Assembly (NCBI RefSeq): GCF_016918505.1
Contig: NZ_JAFFPZ010000021.1
Coordinates: forward strand, 1-48,838
Source of the DNA: Desulforhopalus vacuolatus
GTDB taxonomy: Bacteria > Desulfobacterota > Desulfobulbia > Desulfobulbales > Desulfocapsaceae
Direction: 5' to 3'
Length of the DNA: 48,838 bases
Positions 1 through 7,974 of this stretch are shown one piece after another. Numbering within the stretch: the stretch's first letter is position 1; each line of letters opens with the position of its first letter. Under the pieces are notes generated by a model, which saw only the letters and a list, made by a program, of their open reading frames with translations, had not been told where the DNA came from and did not search any database. The position numbers and the translations under genes are program-made.

Positions 1-790
1 GTGTATCCTCCCCGGAATCATCATCGTCATCGGTCTCCACATCAACCCCCTGCAGGGCGAGTTCTTCGGAGATCTTCGGAATATTCACAGAATCGGGAGC
101 AACTTCAGATTCTTCTGAGAAAAGGCCGCCGATTTTAAGGTTGACAGCATCGCTGTCGGTATCAACACCAGCCATCTCTTCTTCAGCCCAAAAACCGTGC
201 TCCTCCTCTTCACCCGATGAGGCCAAAGCAGGAGTCATTTCTGCAGGAGTACCAGATACGCCCTCTTTAAGATCATCGTCGTCATCAATTTCGACAGTGG
301 TATCTTCCAGAGCTGGAGTGACCTGCTTCTCACCAGTCGCACTGAAATCAGGGGTCTCTTTTTCCTCAAAGCTGAGTGCGGGGGCAGGTTCGTCTTCCTG
401 CACAGAAAGAGCTGCAACAGACTCCTCCTCATCGTCCTCACCAACCAGAACAGAAGCAATCTCTTTATCTTCAGACTCGTCAGAAGTCGCCAGAGCCGGG
501 GCGAGTTGATCTCCATCAAGAGGAAGTGTATCCTCCCCGGAATCATCATCGTCATCGGTCTCCACATCAACCCCCTGCAGGGCGAGTTCTTCGGAGATCT
601 TCGGAATACTCACAGAATCGGGAGCAACTTCAGATTCTTCTGAGAAAAGGCCGCCGATTTTAAGGTTGACAGCATCGCTGTCGGTATCAACACCAGCCAT
701 CTCTTCTTCAGCCCAAAAACCGTGCTCCTCCTCTTCACCCGATGAGGCCAAAGCGGAAGTAATTTCTGCAGGATTATCAGATACGTCCTC
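1..790 (-). repeat. In-frame tandem duplication, period 525 bp
   Basis: Bases 1-265 repeat at 526-790 with only scattered substitutions (for example gagtcatttc against gaagtaattt). The offset is exactly 525 bp, or 175 codons, so the frame is kept. The right copy diverges after about 790. The left copy continues past the window edge, so the true unit may be the full 175 codons. Confidence 0.9.
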
Positions 791-1807
791 TTCTCTGCCG
801 GACAGGAAAGCCACCGAACCATCTGCAGGCAGATCATCGGACACCTGAACATTATTTTCCATAAGCATACGAAATGCCTGCAGCTTTTCGAGCAGAGGGA
901 AAACAGATGTACGCTCCTCTTCCGGATTCATTGTTACTGAAACAATGTGTTCCAGCCCTTCAAAGAGAAGGCGAAGAACCTTGAGCCCTTCAGAGTATAC
1001 TTCCGATTTTTTCTTTTGAAGATACTCACCAGCCTCGCCGATTCCAGAAAGCAGATCAAGACAGCTCTCGTTCTCACGAAACTGCTCTTTGAGATCAGCA
1101 ACCTCAAACTTCAGGTTTGTGAGATGTCCGTCGGTGATCTCTCTGTCAAGATCGAAGAGAATTGCCTTCAGACGCATAAGAGCGTCAGCGGCACCGCGCC
1201 CGCCACCGGAAACATTGAGAGAAAGCGGCTCTCTTTCTTTTTTATCCGTTGACAATTCAGGGACGACTGCGGCAGGTTCTTCTTTACCAGGCGGTGCAAA
1301 AGAATCTTTCAACGCCTTCTCTCTGGCAGAAACCAGATCAGGCCGGGCGGCAGCCAGATCACGGTTGATATAAACTTTAAGTTGCTCAAAGGCTTTCACA
1401 TCTTCGCGCAAAATGGCTTTTTTCTGCTCAACCGTCATATCCTCGTAAGAAACGATTTTCTCCAGATTATGATAAAGAGTAAGCAGAAACTTGATGGCGC
1501 TGGGGTGCGCATCAGCCTTGCGGGCATAGATATATTTGGAAATTTTTTCCAACGCCTGGATGTACACCAGATTGATCTTTTCTCCGGCCCAGAGGTCACG
1601 CAGGATGAGCAATTCCTCATTGAACATGAGCAGCACATCATCAGTGATCTCCCAGTCAATTGAAAGCACGAGACTTTTCAATTGATTGAGAGGCGAATCC
1701 CCTGCCGGGTTGAAATCAAACAGATCATCTGAGTCAGAGAAATAGGAATTGTCGTAATCTCCTCCGAGCGTCAAATCGTCGTACTGATTTTCGCTATAAC
1801 GGTCCAC
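1..1807 (-). CDS. Acidic repeat-containing protein in an MglA/roadblock operon, 3' end outside window
   Basis: The minus-strand frame is open from a GTG at 1807 to the window edge, giving at least 602 codons with no stop. The GTG lies 12 nt after the mglA-like stop and is preceded by an AAGAGAGA ribosome-binding stretch, so the genes are probably translated together. The N-terminal half (about residues 1-330) is mixed and helical-looking. From about residue 340 it becomes strongly acidic, with Asp runs such as TDDDDDSGED and many Glu-Glu-Glu stretches. A segment at residues 340-428 recurs almost unchanged at 515-602, exactly 175 residues later. No catalytic motif or known domain was recognised. 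The operon context suggests a partner or scaffold for the small GTPase module, but that is inference. Low-complexity acidic proteins of this kind are often cytoplasmic and disordered. Confidence 0.8.
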   Translation of the reverse strand, partial: MDRYSENQYDDLTLGGDYDNSYFSDSDDLFDFNPAGDSPLNQLKSLVLSIDWEITDDVLLMFNEELLILRDLWAGEKINLVYIQALEKISKYIYARKADAHPSAIKFLLTLYHNLEKIVSYEDMTVEQKKAILREDVKAFEQLKVYINRDLAAARPDLVSAREKALKDSFAPPGKEEPAAVVPELSTDKKEREPLSLNVSGGGRGAADALMRLKAILFDLDREITDGHLTNLKFEVADLKEQFRENESCLDLLSGIGEAGEYLQKKKSEVYSEGLKVLRLLFEGLEHIVSVTMNPEEERTSVFPLLEKLQAFRMLMENNVQVSDDLPADGSVAFLSGREEDVSDNPAEITSALASSGEEEEHGFWAEEEMAGVDTDSDAVNLKIGGLFSEESEVAPDSVSIPKISEELALQGVDVETDDDDDSGEDTLPLDGDQLAPALATSDESEDKEIASVLVGEDDEEESVAALSVQEDEPAPALSFEEKETPDFSATGEKQVTPALEDTTVEIDDDDDLKEGVSGTPAEMTPALASSGEEEEHGFWAEEEMAGVDTDSDAVNLKIGGLFSEESEVAPDSVNIPKISEELALQGVDVETDDDDDSGEDT

Positions 1808-1819
1808 GTAGAGTCTCTC

Positions 1820-2425
1820 TTAAAGAAGTTTTTTCTGAATGGAAATTACAGAAGAAAAGATAATCTTCTTCAGGGTTGCAGCAACATTATACCCTGTGAT
1901 GGCACTCGCTTCAAAGAATGGAACTTTGAGCCGACTGTTGAGATCTTTTTGCAGCACAGATATGGGGAGTATCGGAATACCGTGCTCTTTAAGGTCAATT
2001 TTATTGTATTGCATAACAAGAGGAATTTTAAAAATACTTTCGTTGTATGACTGCAGGTTCTCATGCAACTGGTTGAGAGAGTAAATGTTTTTCTCCCGCT
2101 GCTTCTCCATGGCATCAGCAACAAAGACAATACCATCAACACCACGGAGCACCAGCTTCCGGGTCGCATTATATTTCACCTGACCGGGAACAGTGTACAG
2201 CTGAATCTTTATATCGTAGCCCTTGATTTTCCCCATGTCAAAGGGAAGAAAGTCAAAAAAGAGGGTTCGATCCCCATGGGTCTTCAGGCTGACCATCTCG
2301 GAGACGATTTGCTTTTTGTAGGTACGGTTAATATATTCGAGGTTGGTGGTCTTACCACAACGCCCCGGCCCGTAATATACAATCTTTATCTGCACAACCT
2401 TGTCCCTCACATTGATAAAACTCAA
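1820..2425 (-). CDS. MglA-like Ras-family GTPase
   Basis: Small GTP-binding protein of the MglA type, the bacterial Ras-like switch that sets polarity for motility and other polar machines. The P-loop GPGRCGKTT is at about residues 19-27, the switch II region reads TVPGQVKYNATRKLVLRG, and the guanine-specificity motif is NKIDL. An ATG at 2443 is available, but the minus strand reads GGGAGGAG then ATATC then TTG. The TTG at 2425 is therefore the better start and gives 201 aa. It lies between a roadblock/LC7 gene, the usual GTPase-activating or scaffold partner, and a long acidic protein. No separate regulator was seen. The nucleotide-binding fold is certain; whether it serves motility here is not known. 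Confidence 0.9.
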   Translation of the reverse strand: MSFINVRDKVVQIKIVYYGPGRCGKTTNLEYINRTYKKQIVSEMVSLKTHGDRTLFFDFLPFDMGKIKGYDIKIQLYTVPGQVKYNATRKLVLRGVDGIVFVADAMEKQREKNIYSLNQLHENLQSYNESIFKIPLVMQYNKIDLKEHGIPILPISVLQKDLNSRLKVPFFEASAITGYNVAATLKKIIFSSVISIQKKLL

Positions 2426-2499
2426 GATATCTCCTCCCTGCATTTCTGCTCAGGTACTTTTTTTTCCTTCACCTTGCGGATAGGGCTGCACCAGCTTAT

Positions 2500-2643
2500 A
2501 AGGAAATCGACCATCTTTCTGGTTACAGTCAAAAATCTATCCTCGGAAGTAAGTGCCAGACTCCGATATCCAAAGTTATAACTGCGATAAATTTTCTCCT
2601 GTGTCTTGAATTCGAACGAAGTACAAGCTTCTTCAAGGTACCC
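2500..2643 (-). repeat. Copy of the GGGTATCTTGAATAA inverted-repeat family in the roadblock-mglA spacer
   Basis: Read on the minus strand, this spacer starts GGGTACCTTGAAGAAG and continues through CACAGGAGAAAATTTAT, then TTTTTGACTGTAACCAG. These are the same blocks, in the same order, as the elements at 9916-10078 and 10370-10510. The distal terminal repeat is not conserved. It fills almost the whole spacer between two cotranscribed genes, so it is probably present in the mRNA. Confidence 0.75.
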
Positions 2644-2648
2644 ATAAG

Positions 2649-3041
2649 CTAAGCCCAGAGGGCCCTTATCTGATCAATTGCTTCGACAACATTGAGACGC
2701 AGGAAGCCGAGGGAGATATCACGACCGAACAAAGAGATCAAAAGCAGTTCATCATTAATTTTACTGAAATGAATGCTCGACGTCTCACCTTTATGGAAAA
2801 GCAAAGAGAATTCCTGCTCGCCAATAATTTTTGCCATCGCATCAACAGTGGCAAAGTTCCCTGCGGCCAGTGCAGCAAAAGAGTAGACATCGTATTTGCT
2901 GATCCCCTTACCTCTGGCAGTGATTGTATTCCCGGCCATATCAATGACGATTACGCAATCTACGCCCAGCTTGACAAGCTTTTCTTCCAGAATTGCTTCG
3001 ATCTTTTCCAGTTGATCTTGACTGACTATCCCGTAATTCAT
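2649..3041 (-). CDS. Roadblock/LC7 domain protein
   Basis: A 130-residue single-domain protein of the roadblock/LC7 (MglB-like) family. Members dimerise and act on small GTPases of the MglA class as activating proteins or scaffolds. The fold is seen in the pattern VDCVIVIDMAGNTITARG, then an alanine-rich helix (SFAALAAGNFATVDAMAKII), then strands LLLISLFG and the final helix with LNVVEAIDQIRALW. The start is supported by TGAGG upstream of the ATG at 3041. The MglA-like gene follows about 220 bp downstream on the same strand, separated by a repeat element, and the two most likely form one operon. No membrane segment or signal peptide is present. The family call is firm; the cellular process controlled is not known. 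Confidence 0.88.
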   Translation of the reverse strand: MNYGIVSQDQLEKIEAILEEKLVKLGVDCVIVIDMAGNTITARGKGISKYDVYSFAALAAGNFATVDAMAKIIGEQEFSLLFHKGETSSIHFSKINDELLLISLFGRDISLGFLRLNVVEAIDQIRALWA

Positions 3042-3346
3042 ACTGCAAACCTCATTTTAAAATTGGTCACTACTTCAGCCATTACAGCCATGAAAATATA
3101 AAAAATTGTTCCCAAACAGCTCATTCTGCTTATTGTTGATGGGGGCAGGTACCAGACACCAGTGAAGAAAGATTATTTTCTACAAAAGGAGCTTATTTTC
3201 TACGAAAAGATACAAATCTGTTTAATATACGCCAGTTGTTCTCCAATATGAAGATTTATTTTGACCCGATGATTATCAGACAAAAAAAATTCCAGGCTGG
3301 TTCCTCCATGTTACAACCAGCTTTCATTACTGAAACTTAAATTCCT
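3042..3346. other. Divergent intergenic region between the roadblock gene and tatD
   Basis: These 305 bp separate two divergent genes and must carry both promoters, but no convincing -35/-10 pair was found. It holds a short direct repeat, the sequence cttattttctac occurring twice 20 bp apart near 3175-3205. It is AT-rich and contains no credible small gene. Confidence 0.4.
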
Positions 3347-4168
3347 ATGAAAAAAAAGAGCAAAGATACACTTGTTTTCCCACGGGGAATCGACTATTTC
3401 GACAGCCATTGCCATCTCGACATGGAGACCTGTGACGAAGACCGCAACGAGCTCCTTGCCCGAGCCCAAACCGCTGGTATTACCAATATTATGACCATCG
3501 GTACCAACCTGAAAAGCTCCGAAGCCGCTGTAAATATAGCGTTACAGCATGATTACATTTTTGCTGCTGTCGGGATTCACCCTCACGATGTAGACAGCAT
3601 TAGTGACTCAACCTACGACTCACTTATAAACTTATATAAGGAGAACCCCTCTCAGGTCAAGGGCTTTGGTGAAATAGGTTTGGATTACTACAAAAATTAT
3701 TGCTCAAAAGAGATTCAAAAGCGTGAATTTGCCCGCCAGCTTGAAATCGCGGAGGACCTTCATCTCCCTGTAATAATTCATGATCGTGATGCTGATAATG
3801 ATTGTTTTGATATTCTCTCTTCTTTTCAACTGAAAGACGGCTGTCTCATGCACTGCTTCGGCAGCGATTACCCTTTTGCCCGCAAAGTGCTTGACCAGGG
3901 AATGATGATCTCCATCTCTGGGGTCGTTACCTTCAAAAATGCACCCGAGCTGCACGAGGTTGCCACAAAAATTCCACTGGACAGGATGATGATTGAGACC
4001 GATGGTCCCTATCTTACCCCCGTCCCGTATCGCGGGAAACGCAATGAATCCGCGCATGTTCGCTATACCGCCGCACGAATTGCTGAATTGCGGGGAATCT
4101 CTATTGAAGAGGTGGCGGAGGCTACCTCCCACAACGCACGTCAATATTTCCATATCGAGGAGTCATGA
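3347..4168 (+). CDS. tatD: TatD family metal-dependent hydrolase (DNase)
   Basis: A 273-residue TIM-barrel hydrolase of the TatD family (TatD/YcfH type), a metal-dependent 3'-5' exonuclease implicated in DNA repair and turnover. The family signatures are all visible: FDSHCHLD near residue 20, FGEIGLDYY in the middle, VIIHDRDA, the HCF motif, and the C-terminal ETDGPYLTPVPYRGKRN with NESAHV. Length is typical. The ATG has only a weak ribosome-binding site. The stop overlaps the next gene's start (ATGA at 4165-4168), so it is translationally coupled to yggS. It is unrelated to the Tat secretion genes at 9441 despite its name. Confidence 0.95.
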   Translation: MKKKSKDTLVFPRGIDYFDSHCHLDMETCDEDRNELLARAQTAGITNIMTIGTNLKSSEAAVNIALQHDYIFAAVGIHPHDVDSISDSTYDSLINLYKENPSQVKGFGEIGLDYYKNYCSKEIQKREFARQLEIAEDLHLPVIIHDRDADNDCFDILSSFQLKDGCLMHCFGSDYPFARKVLDQGMMISISGVVTFKNAPELHEVATKIPLDRMMIETDGPYLTPVPYRGKRNESAHVRYTAARIAELRGISIEEVAEATSHNARQYFHIEES

Positions 4169-4854
4169 TTAAAGAAAACCTTGCACGGATTAATGAACAG
4201 ATAGCTGCCGCAGCAAGTCGGGCAGGACGAAAGGTTGAGGATATCCAGCTTGTTGCTGTCTCGAAAATCAAGCCGGTCGAGCTGATGATCGAGGCACTGA
4301 ACTGTGGACAGAAGGTCTTTGGGGAGAATTATGTTCAGGAGGTGCAGGAGAAACGCCTGGCTCTGCCCGCCGAAGGAAAAATTCATTTCATTGGTCATCT
4401 TCAGTCCAACAAGGCAAAAATCGCCGCCGAGTTCTGCGATATGGTGGAGACAGTAGATAACATGAAACTCGCCCGCAAACTCAATCATCATCTTGACCTG
4501 CTCGGCCGTGAGCTGGATATTCTGATCCAGGTCAACATTGGCGAAGATCCTGCAAAGTCCGGTGTGGAAGCAGAAGAAACGGAGCAGCTGCTCGAAGAGG
4601 TACTCACCCTGCCCCGTCTCCACGTGAAAGGACTGATGACCATTCCGCCGTTTGAAAACACCCCGGAGGAATCCCGTCCCTGGTTTTCCGGTCTGCGTAA
4701 ACTCTCAGAAGAACTGGTTGGCAAAGGGTACTTCAAAGAACACGCCCCCGCTCTCTCCATGGGAATGTCTGCAGACTTTCCCGTTGCCATCGCCGAAGGA
4801 GCCACCATTGTCCGCGTGGGAACTGCCATCTTCGGGGACCGCCCTGCAAAATAG
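4165..4854 (+). CDS. yggS: YggS family pyridoxal-phosphate homeostasis protein
   Basis: A 229-residue PLP-binding protein of the YggS/PROSC family. It carries PLP without known catalysis and keeps vitamin B6 and amino acid pools balanced. The PLP lysine sits in LVAVSKIKP (Lys34). Other family signatures are GENYVQE, HFIGHLQSNKAK, the SMGMSADFPVAI loop that binds the phosphate, and VRVGTAIFG near the end. Full length for the family. It overlaps the tatD stop by 4 nt. No cofactor-independent feature or truncation was seen. Confidence 0.96.
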   Translation: MIKENLARINEQIAAAASRAGRKVEDIQLVAVSKIKPVELMIEALNCGQKVFGENYVQEVQEKRLALPAEGKIHFIGHLQSNKAKIAAEFCDMVETVDNMKLARKLNHHLDLLGRELDILIQVNIGEDPAKSGVEAEETEQLLEEVLTLPRLHVKGLMTIPPFENTPEESRPWFSGLRKLSEELVGKGYFKEHAPALSMGMSADFPVAIAEGATIVRVGTAIFGDRPAK

Positions 4855-4943
4855 CCTTTTATTCCCTTGTTACTCTCCGTATTCAGGACCTTTTTCTCTG
4901 CTGGCCTGCCTCCCTTTTCAGGACTGGCTGCAGGGAAAAGGTG

Positions 4944-4972
4944 TTGACAAAGAGTTATACGCCCTTTATGTA
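4944..4972 (+). promoter_or_regulatory. Sigma-70-type promoter upstream of the topoisomerase operon
   Basis: TTGACA at 4944-4949 and TATGTA at 4967-4972 are separated by 17 bp. Transcription would begin near 4980, about 105 nt before the topoisomerase start, and could serve topB, rsfS, thrC and the tat genes. The 4855-5084 gap holds no gene. Confidence 0.6.
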
Positions 4973-5084
4973 ATCAACTCACACAGTAGAGCTGTATTCT
5001 GTTGCTTATCCCCGCAGAAAAACCAGCAAATTACACGATAAACCAGAGAGTTGAGCCCGCCCTATCCGGCGTGGAGTTTACGAT

Positions 5085-7595
5085 ATGAGCAAAACCCTTG
5101 TTATTGCAGAAAAGCCCAGCGTTGCTGGAGATCTCGCCAAAGCCCTCCCCGGGAAATTTTCCCGGACCAAGACCCACTTTGAGAGTGATGACTACATCGT
5201 CTCCTACGCCATCGGCCATCTCGTCTCTATCTGCTATCCGGAAGAGATCAACCCCGAATGGCAGAAATGGGACATGGCCAACCTGCCCATCCTGCCGGAG
5301 GAGTTTAAGCTCAAGGCGCTCGACGGCACCAAATCGCAGCTCAACGCCCTGCAAAAGCTGATCCGCCGTTCCGATGTCGACGAGATAATCAATGCCTGTG
5401 ATGCCGGACGCGAAGGAGAGCTGATCTTCAACTACATTATAAAGTATGTGTGGAACAAATCAGTGGCGAAAAAGAGCTTTAAACGGCTCTGGCTGCAGTC
5501 AATGACCACCGAATCTATCAAGAACGCTTTCAATAACCTGCGTGAGAAAGAGGAAATGATTGCTCTTGAGGAAACAGCTCTCTGTCGCTCTGAATCCGAC
5601 TGGCTCATCGGCATTAACGCCACCCGGGCACTCACCGGCTACAACTCCCGGCGAGGCGGCTTCTTCCTTACCCCCTGCGGCCGTGTTCAGACTCCAACCC
5701 TCTCCCTGATGGTCAAACGGGAAAGAGAACGGATGGTGTTCGTCCCCCGCACGTTTTACAATATTTTTGCCAAATTCATCTTTGAAGGTGGAAACTACAC
5801 GGGCAAATGGATTAATCAAAACTTCAAAAAAGACACTGCTGATCCTTTCAAACGCGCCGACCGCTTGTGGACCAGGGAAGACAGTAATGCAATCATCGAA
5901 AAATGCGGCAAACAGCCCGCAATCGTTACTGAGGAGAGCAAAGAGAGCCGTCAAAGTGCTCCTCAGCTCTATGACCTGACCCTGCTCCAGCGTGAGGCCA
6001 ACTCACGTTTTGGTTTCTCGGCGAAAAACACGCTTAATATAGCTCAGGCACTCTACGAGAGACACAAACTGCTCACCTACCCGCGGACTGACAGCAAATT
6101 TCTGCCGGAAGACTACGTTAATCCGACGAAAAACACCCTCTCCATTCAGAGTGAATGGAACTACGGACGTTATGCAGCAGAGGCGGTTGAGAAGAAGTAT
6201 GTCAAAAAAGACAAACGCATATTCAACAACGCCAAAATCTCAGATCACCACGCCATCAGTCCCACCAACCTGCTGCCCGGCGGAAATCTGAGCGAGCCGG
6301 AGATGAAAATCTACACCATGGTGGTACAGCGTTACATCGCTGTTTTCTTTCCGCCTGCAGTCTACCTCAACACCAAACGCCTGTCGCGCATCAACAAAGA
6401 GACGTTTCTTACAGAGGGCAGGATTCTCAAAAGCCCGGGCTGGAAAGCAATCTATGGGGCTGAACTGGATTCTGATAAGGATAAAACGCTTACGCCACTG
6501 CCCGACATGGCTGAGATCACCTGCGACACCCTCAACACAGAGGAACAGCAAACCCGGCCACCCGCACGTTTCAATGAGGCGACCCTGCTCTCGGCCATGG
6601 AGAACTCCGACAAACTGATTGAGGACGACGAACTCTCCGAGGCGATGAAAGAGCGCGGACTGGGAACTCCGGCCACCCGTGCGGCGATCATTGAAAAGAT
6701 CCTCAAGGAAAAATATGTGGTACGGGAAGGCAAGGACCTTACTCCCACGGGCAAGGCCTTTGAACTGCTTGCCCTGCTTGAGGCAATGAAGATTGAGGTC
6801 CTCGCCTCCCCGGAGATGACAGGAGAGTGGGAACATAAACTCAACCAGATACTGACAGGCGAATTTACCCGCGAGAAATTCATGGCCGAGATTTGTGACA
6901 TGACCCGGCATATCATTGACCAGGTTCGTAACTTTGAAGGTAAAGAAATACAGGAAGAGGCACCCTTCAGTCCAGTGAATGGAATGACGTTCCTCTCCAG
7001 TCCCACTGCATGGATCTCTAAAGACGGCAAAATCTCCATTCGTAAAATTCTCGGTGGCCGCATGCTCGAACAGCAGGATGTACTTGACCTGCTCGCTGGT
7101 AAAGTGATCGGTCCCTACAGCAACTTCCGCTCCAAACGCGGCAAGCCCTTTACCGCTTCGGTACAACTAAAGAATAACAAAATTGAATTCATGTTTGCCG
7201 ACTCCACCGACAACCTTGACATTGAGGCAATCCTGAAAACGGAACCTCTCGGCGCTTCTCCGGTCGACGGTACCTTCGTATTCGCCACCCCCACCGCCTG
7301 GTTGAGTGAATCCGCGCTCAACGGCGACAAGGAAAAGGGACTGCGTATCGGCAAAATAATCCTTGAAAAGGAATTGGAGGAAAAACATATCCGTCAGCTT
7401 CTCACCGATGGTAAAACAGAACTGATCCCCGGATTTATCTCAAAACGAAAGAAACCTTTTGACGCCTATCTGATTTTGGAGAAAAATGGTAAGGTGAGTT
7501 TCGATTTCCCGCCGCGTAAATACAAAAGCAAAGACAAAGTCAAAAAGACAGATAAAGCAGAGGACACAAAAAAAATAAAGAATGAAAAAAATTAA
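5085..7595 (+). CDS. topB: Type IA DNA topoisomerase III
   Basis: An 836-residue type IA topoisomerase that cuts and reseals one DNA strand and decatenates replication and recombination intermediates. The N-terminal Toprim domain starts with VIAEKPSVA (Glu9) and includes DAGREGELIF. The active-site tyrosine is Tyr332 in LTYPRTDSKFL. RGLGTPATRAAIIEKI and CRSESDWLIGINATRALT are family signatures. After about residue 625 there are two C-terminal repeats, each with a PTAW...KRGKPF or KRKKPF pattern, instead of Cys4 zinc fingers. The tail is lysine-rich. GTGGAG precedes the start. The 3' end overlaps rsfS by 14 nt. The Mrr-like protein at 26919 has a topoisomerase-type zinc ribbon that this enzyme lacks. 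Confidence 0.95.
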   Translation: MSKTLVIAEKPSVAGDLAKALPGKFSRTKTHFESDDYIVSYAIGHLVSICYPEEINPEWQKWDMANLPILPEEFKLKALDGTKSQLNALQKLIRRSDVDEIINACDAGREGELIFNYIIKYVWNKSVAKKSFKRLWLQSMTTESIKNAFNNLREKEEMIALEETALCRSESDWLIGINATRALTGYNSRRGGFFLTPCGRVQTPTLSLMVKRERERMVFVPRTFYNIFAKFIFEGGNYTGKWINQNFKKDTADPFKRADRLWTREDSNAIIEKCGKQPAIVTEESKESRQSAPQLYDLTLLQREANSRFGFSAKNTLNIAQALYERHKLLTYPRTDSKFLPEDYVNPTKNTLSIQSEWNYGRYAAEAVEKKYVKKDKRIFNNAKISDHHAISPTNLLPGGNLSEPEMKIYTMVVQRYIAVFFPPAVYLNTKRLSRINKETFLTEGRILKSPGWKAIYGAELDSDKDKTLTPLPDMAEITCDTLNTEEQQTRPPARFNEATLLSAMENSDKLIEDDELSEAMKERGLGTPATRAAIIEKILKEKYVVREGKDLTPTGKAFELLALLEAMKIEVLASPEMTGEWEHKLNQILTGEFTREKFMAEICDMTRHIIDQVRNFEGKEIQEEAPFSPVNGMTFLSSPTAWISKDGKISIRKILGGRMLEQQDVLDLLAGKVIGPYSNFRSKRGKPFTASVQLKNNKIEFMFADSTDNLDIEAILKTEPLGASPVDGTFVFATPTAWLSESALNGDKEKGLRIGKIILEKELEEKHIRQLLTDGKTELIPGFISKRKKPFDAYLILEKNGKVSFDFPPRKYKSKDKVKKTDKAEDTKKIKNEKN

Positions 7596-7956
7596 AGAAG
7601 AGTACCGTGAGCTCCCCGGTGAAGAACTGGCTCAGATTTGTGCAAAAGCAGCACTTGCCATCAAGGCTCAGGAGCTGGTCATCCTTGATGTTCGCGGGCT
7701 TACCACCTTCACAGACTATTTTGTCATTATGAGCGGCACCTCAAGCCGCCATGTTCAGGCACTTGCCGAGTCCGTTGAAGGTCAATTGCGTTCCAAGCGG
7801 GTCAAAACCGCAAGAGCAGAAGGGCTAAAGGAAGGAATGTGGGTACTGCTGGACTTTGACGATGTGGTTGTTCACATCTTCTACCATGATCAGCGCTCAT
7901 TTTACGATCTTGAAGGGCTCTGGGGCGACGCCAAAAAGATCGCCGTCAGAGCCTGA
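7582..7956 (+). CDS. rsfS: Ribosome silencing factor RsfS
   Basis: A 124-residue Iojap/YbeB family protein. It binds ribosomal protein uL14 and blocks joining of the subunits when nutrients are short. The family pattern is clear: LVILDVRGLTTFTDYFVIMSG, SSRHVQALAESVE, then EGMWVLLDFDDVVVHIFYHDQR and the C-terminal YDLEGLWGDA. The start codon lies inside the end of topB (14 nt overlap), implying coupled translation. In many bacteria rsfS sits with nadD and proA; here it is between topB and thrC. Confidence 0.96.
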   Translation: MKKIKEEYRELPGEELAQICAKAALAIKAQELVILDVRGLTTFTDYFVIMSGTSSRHVQALAESVEGQLRSKRVKTARAEGLKEGMWVLLDFDDVVVHIFYHDQRSFYDLEGLWGDAKKIAVRA

Positions 7957-7974
7957 ACAACACAGGCTTAAATC

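Noticed and set aside
2266-2290. GGTTCGATCCCC, which resembles a tRNA T-arm
   Set aside because: It lies inside the MglA-like coding sequence and there is no cloverleaf around it. No tRNA was found in the window.
2769-3101. A 110-codon plus-strand frame over the roadblock gene
   Set aside because: Shadow; the opposite strand has a complete roadblock domain and a ribosome-binding site.
6240-7166. A 308-codon frame antisense to topoisomerase III
   Set aside because: Shadow of a firmly identified gene on the other strand.
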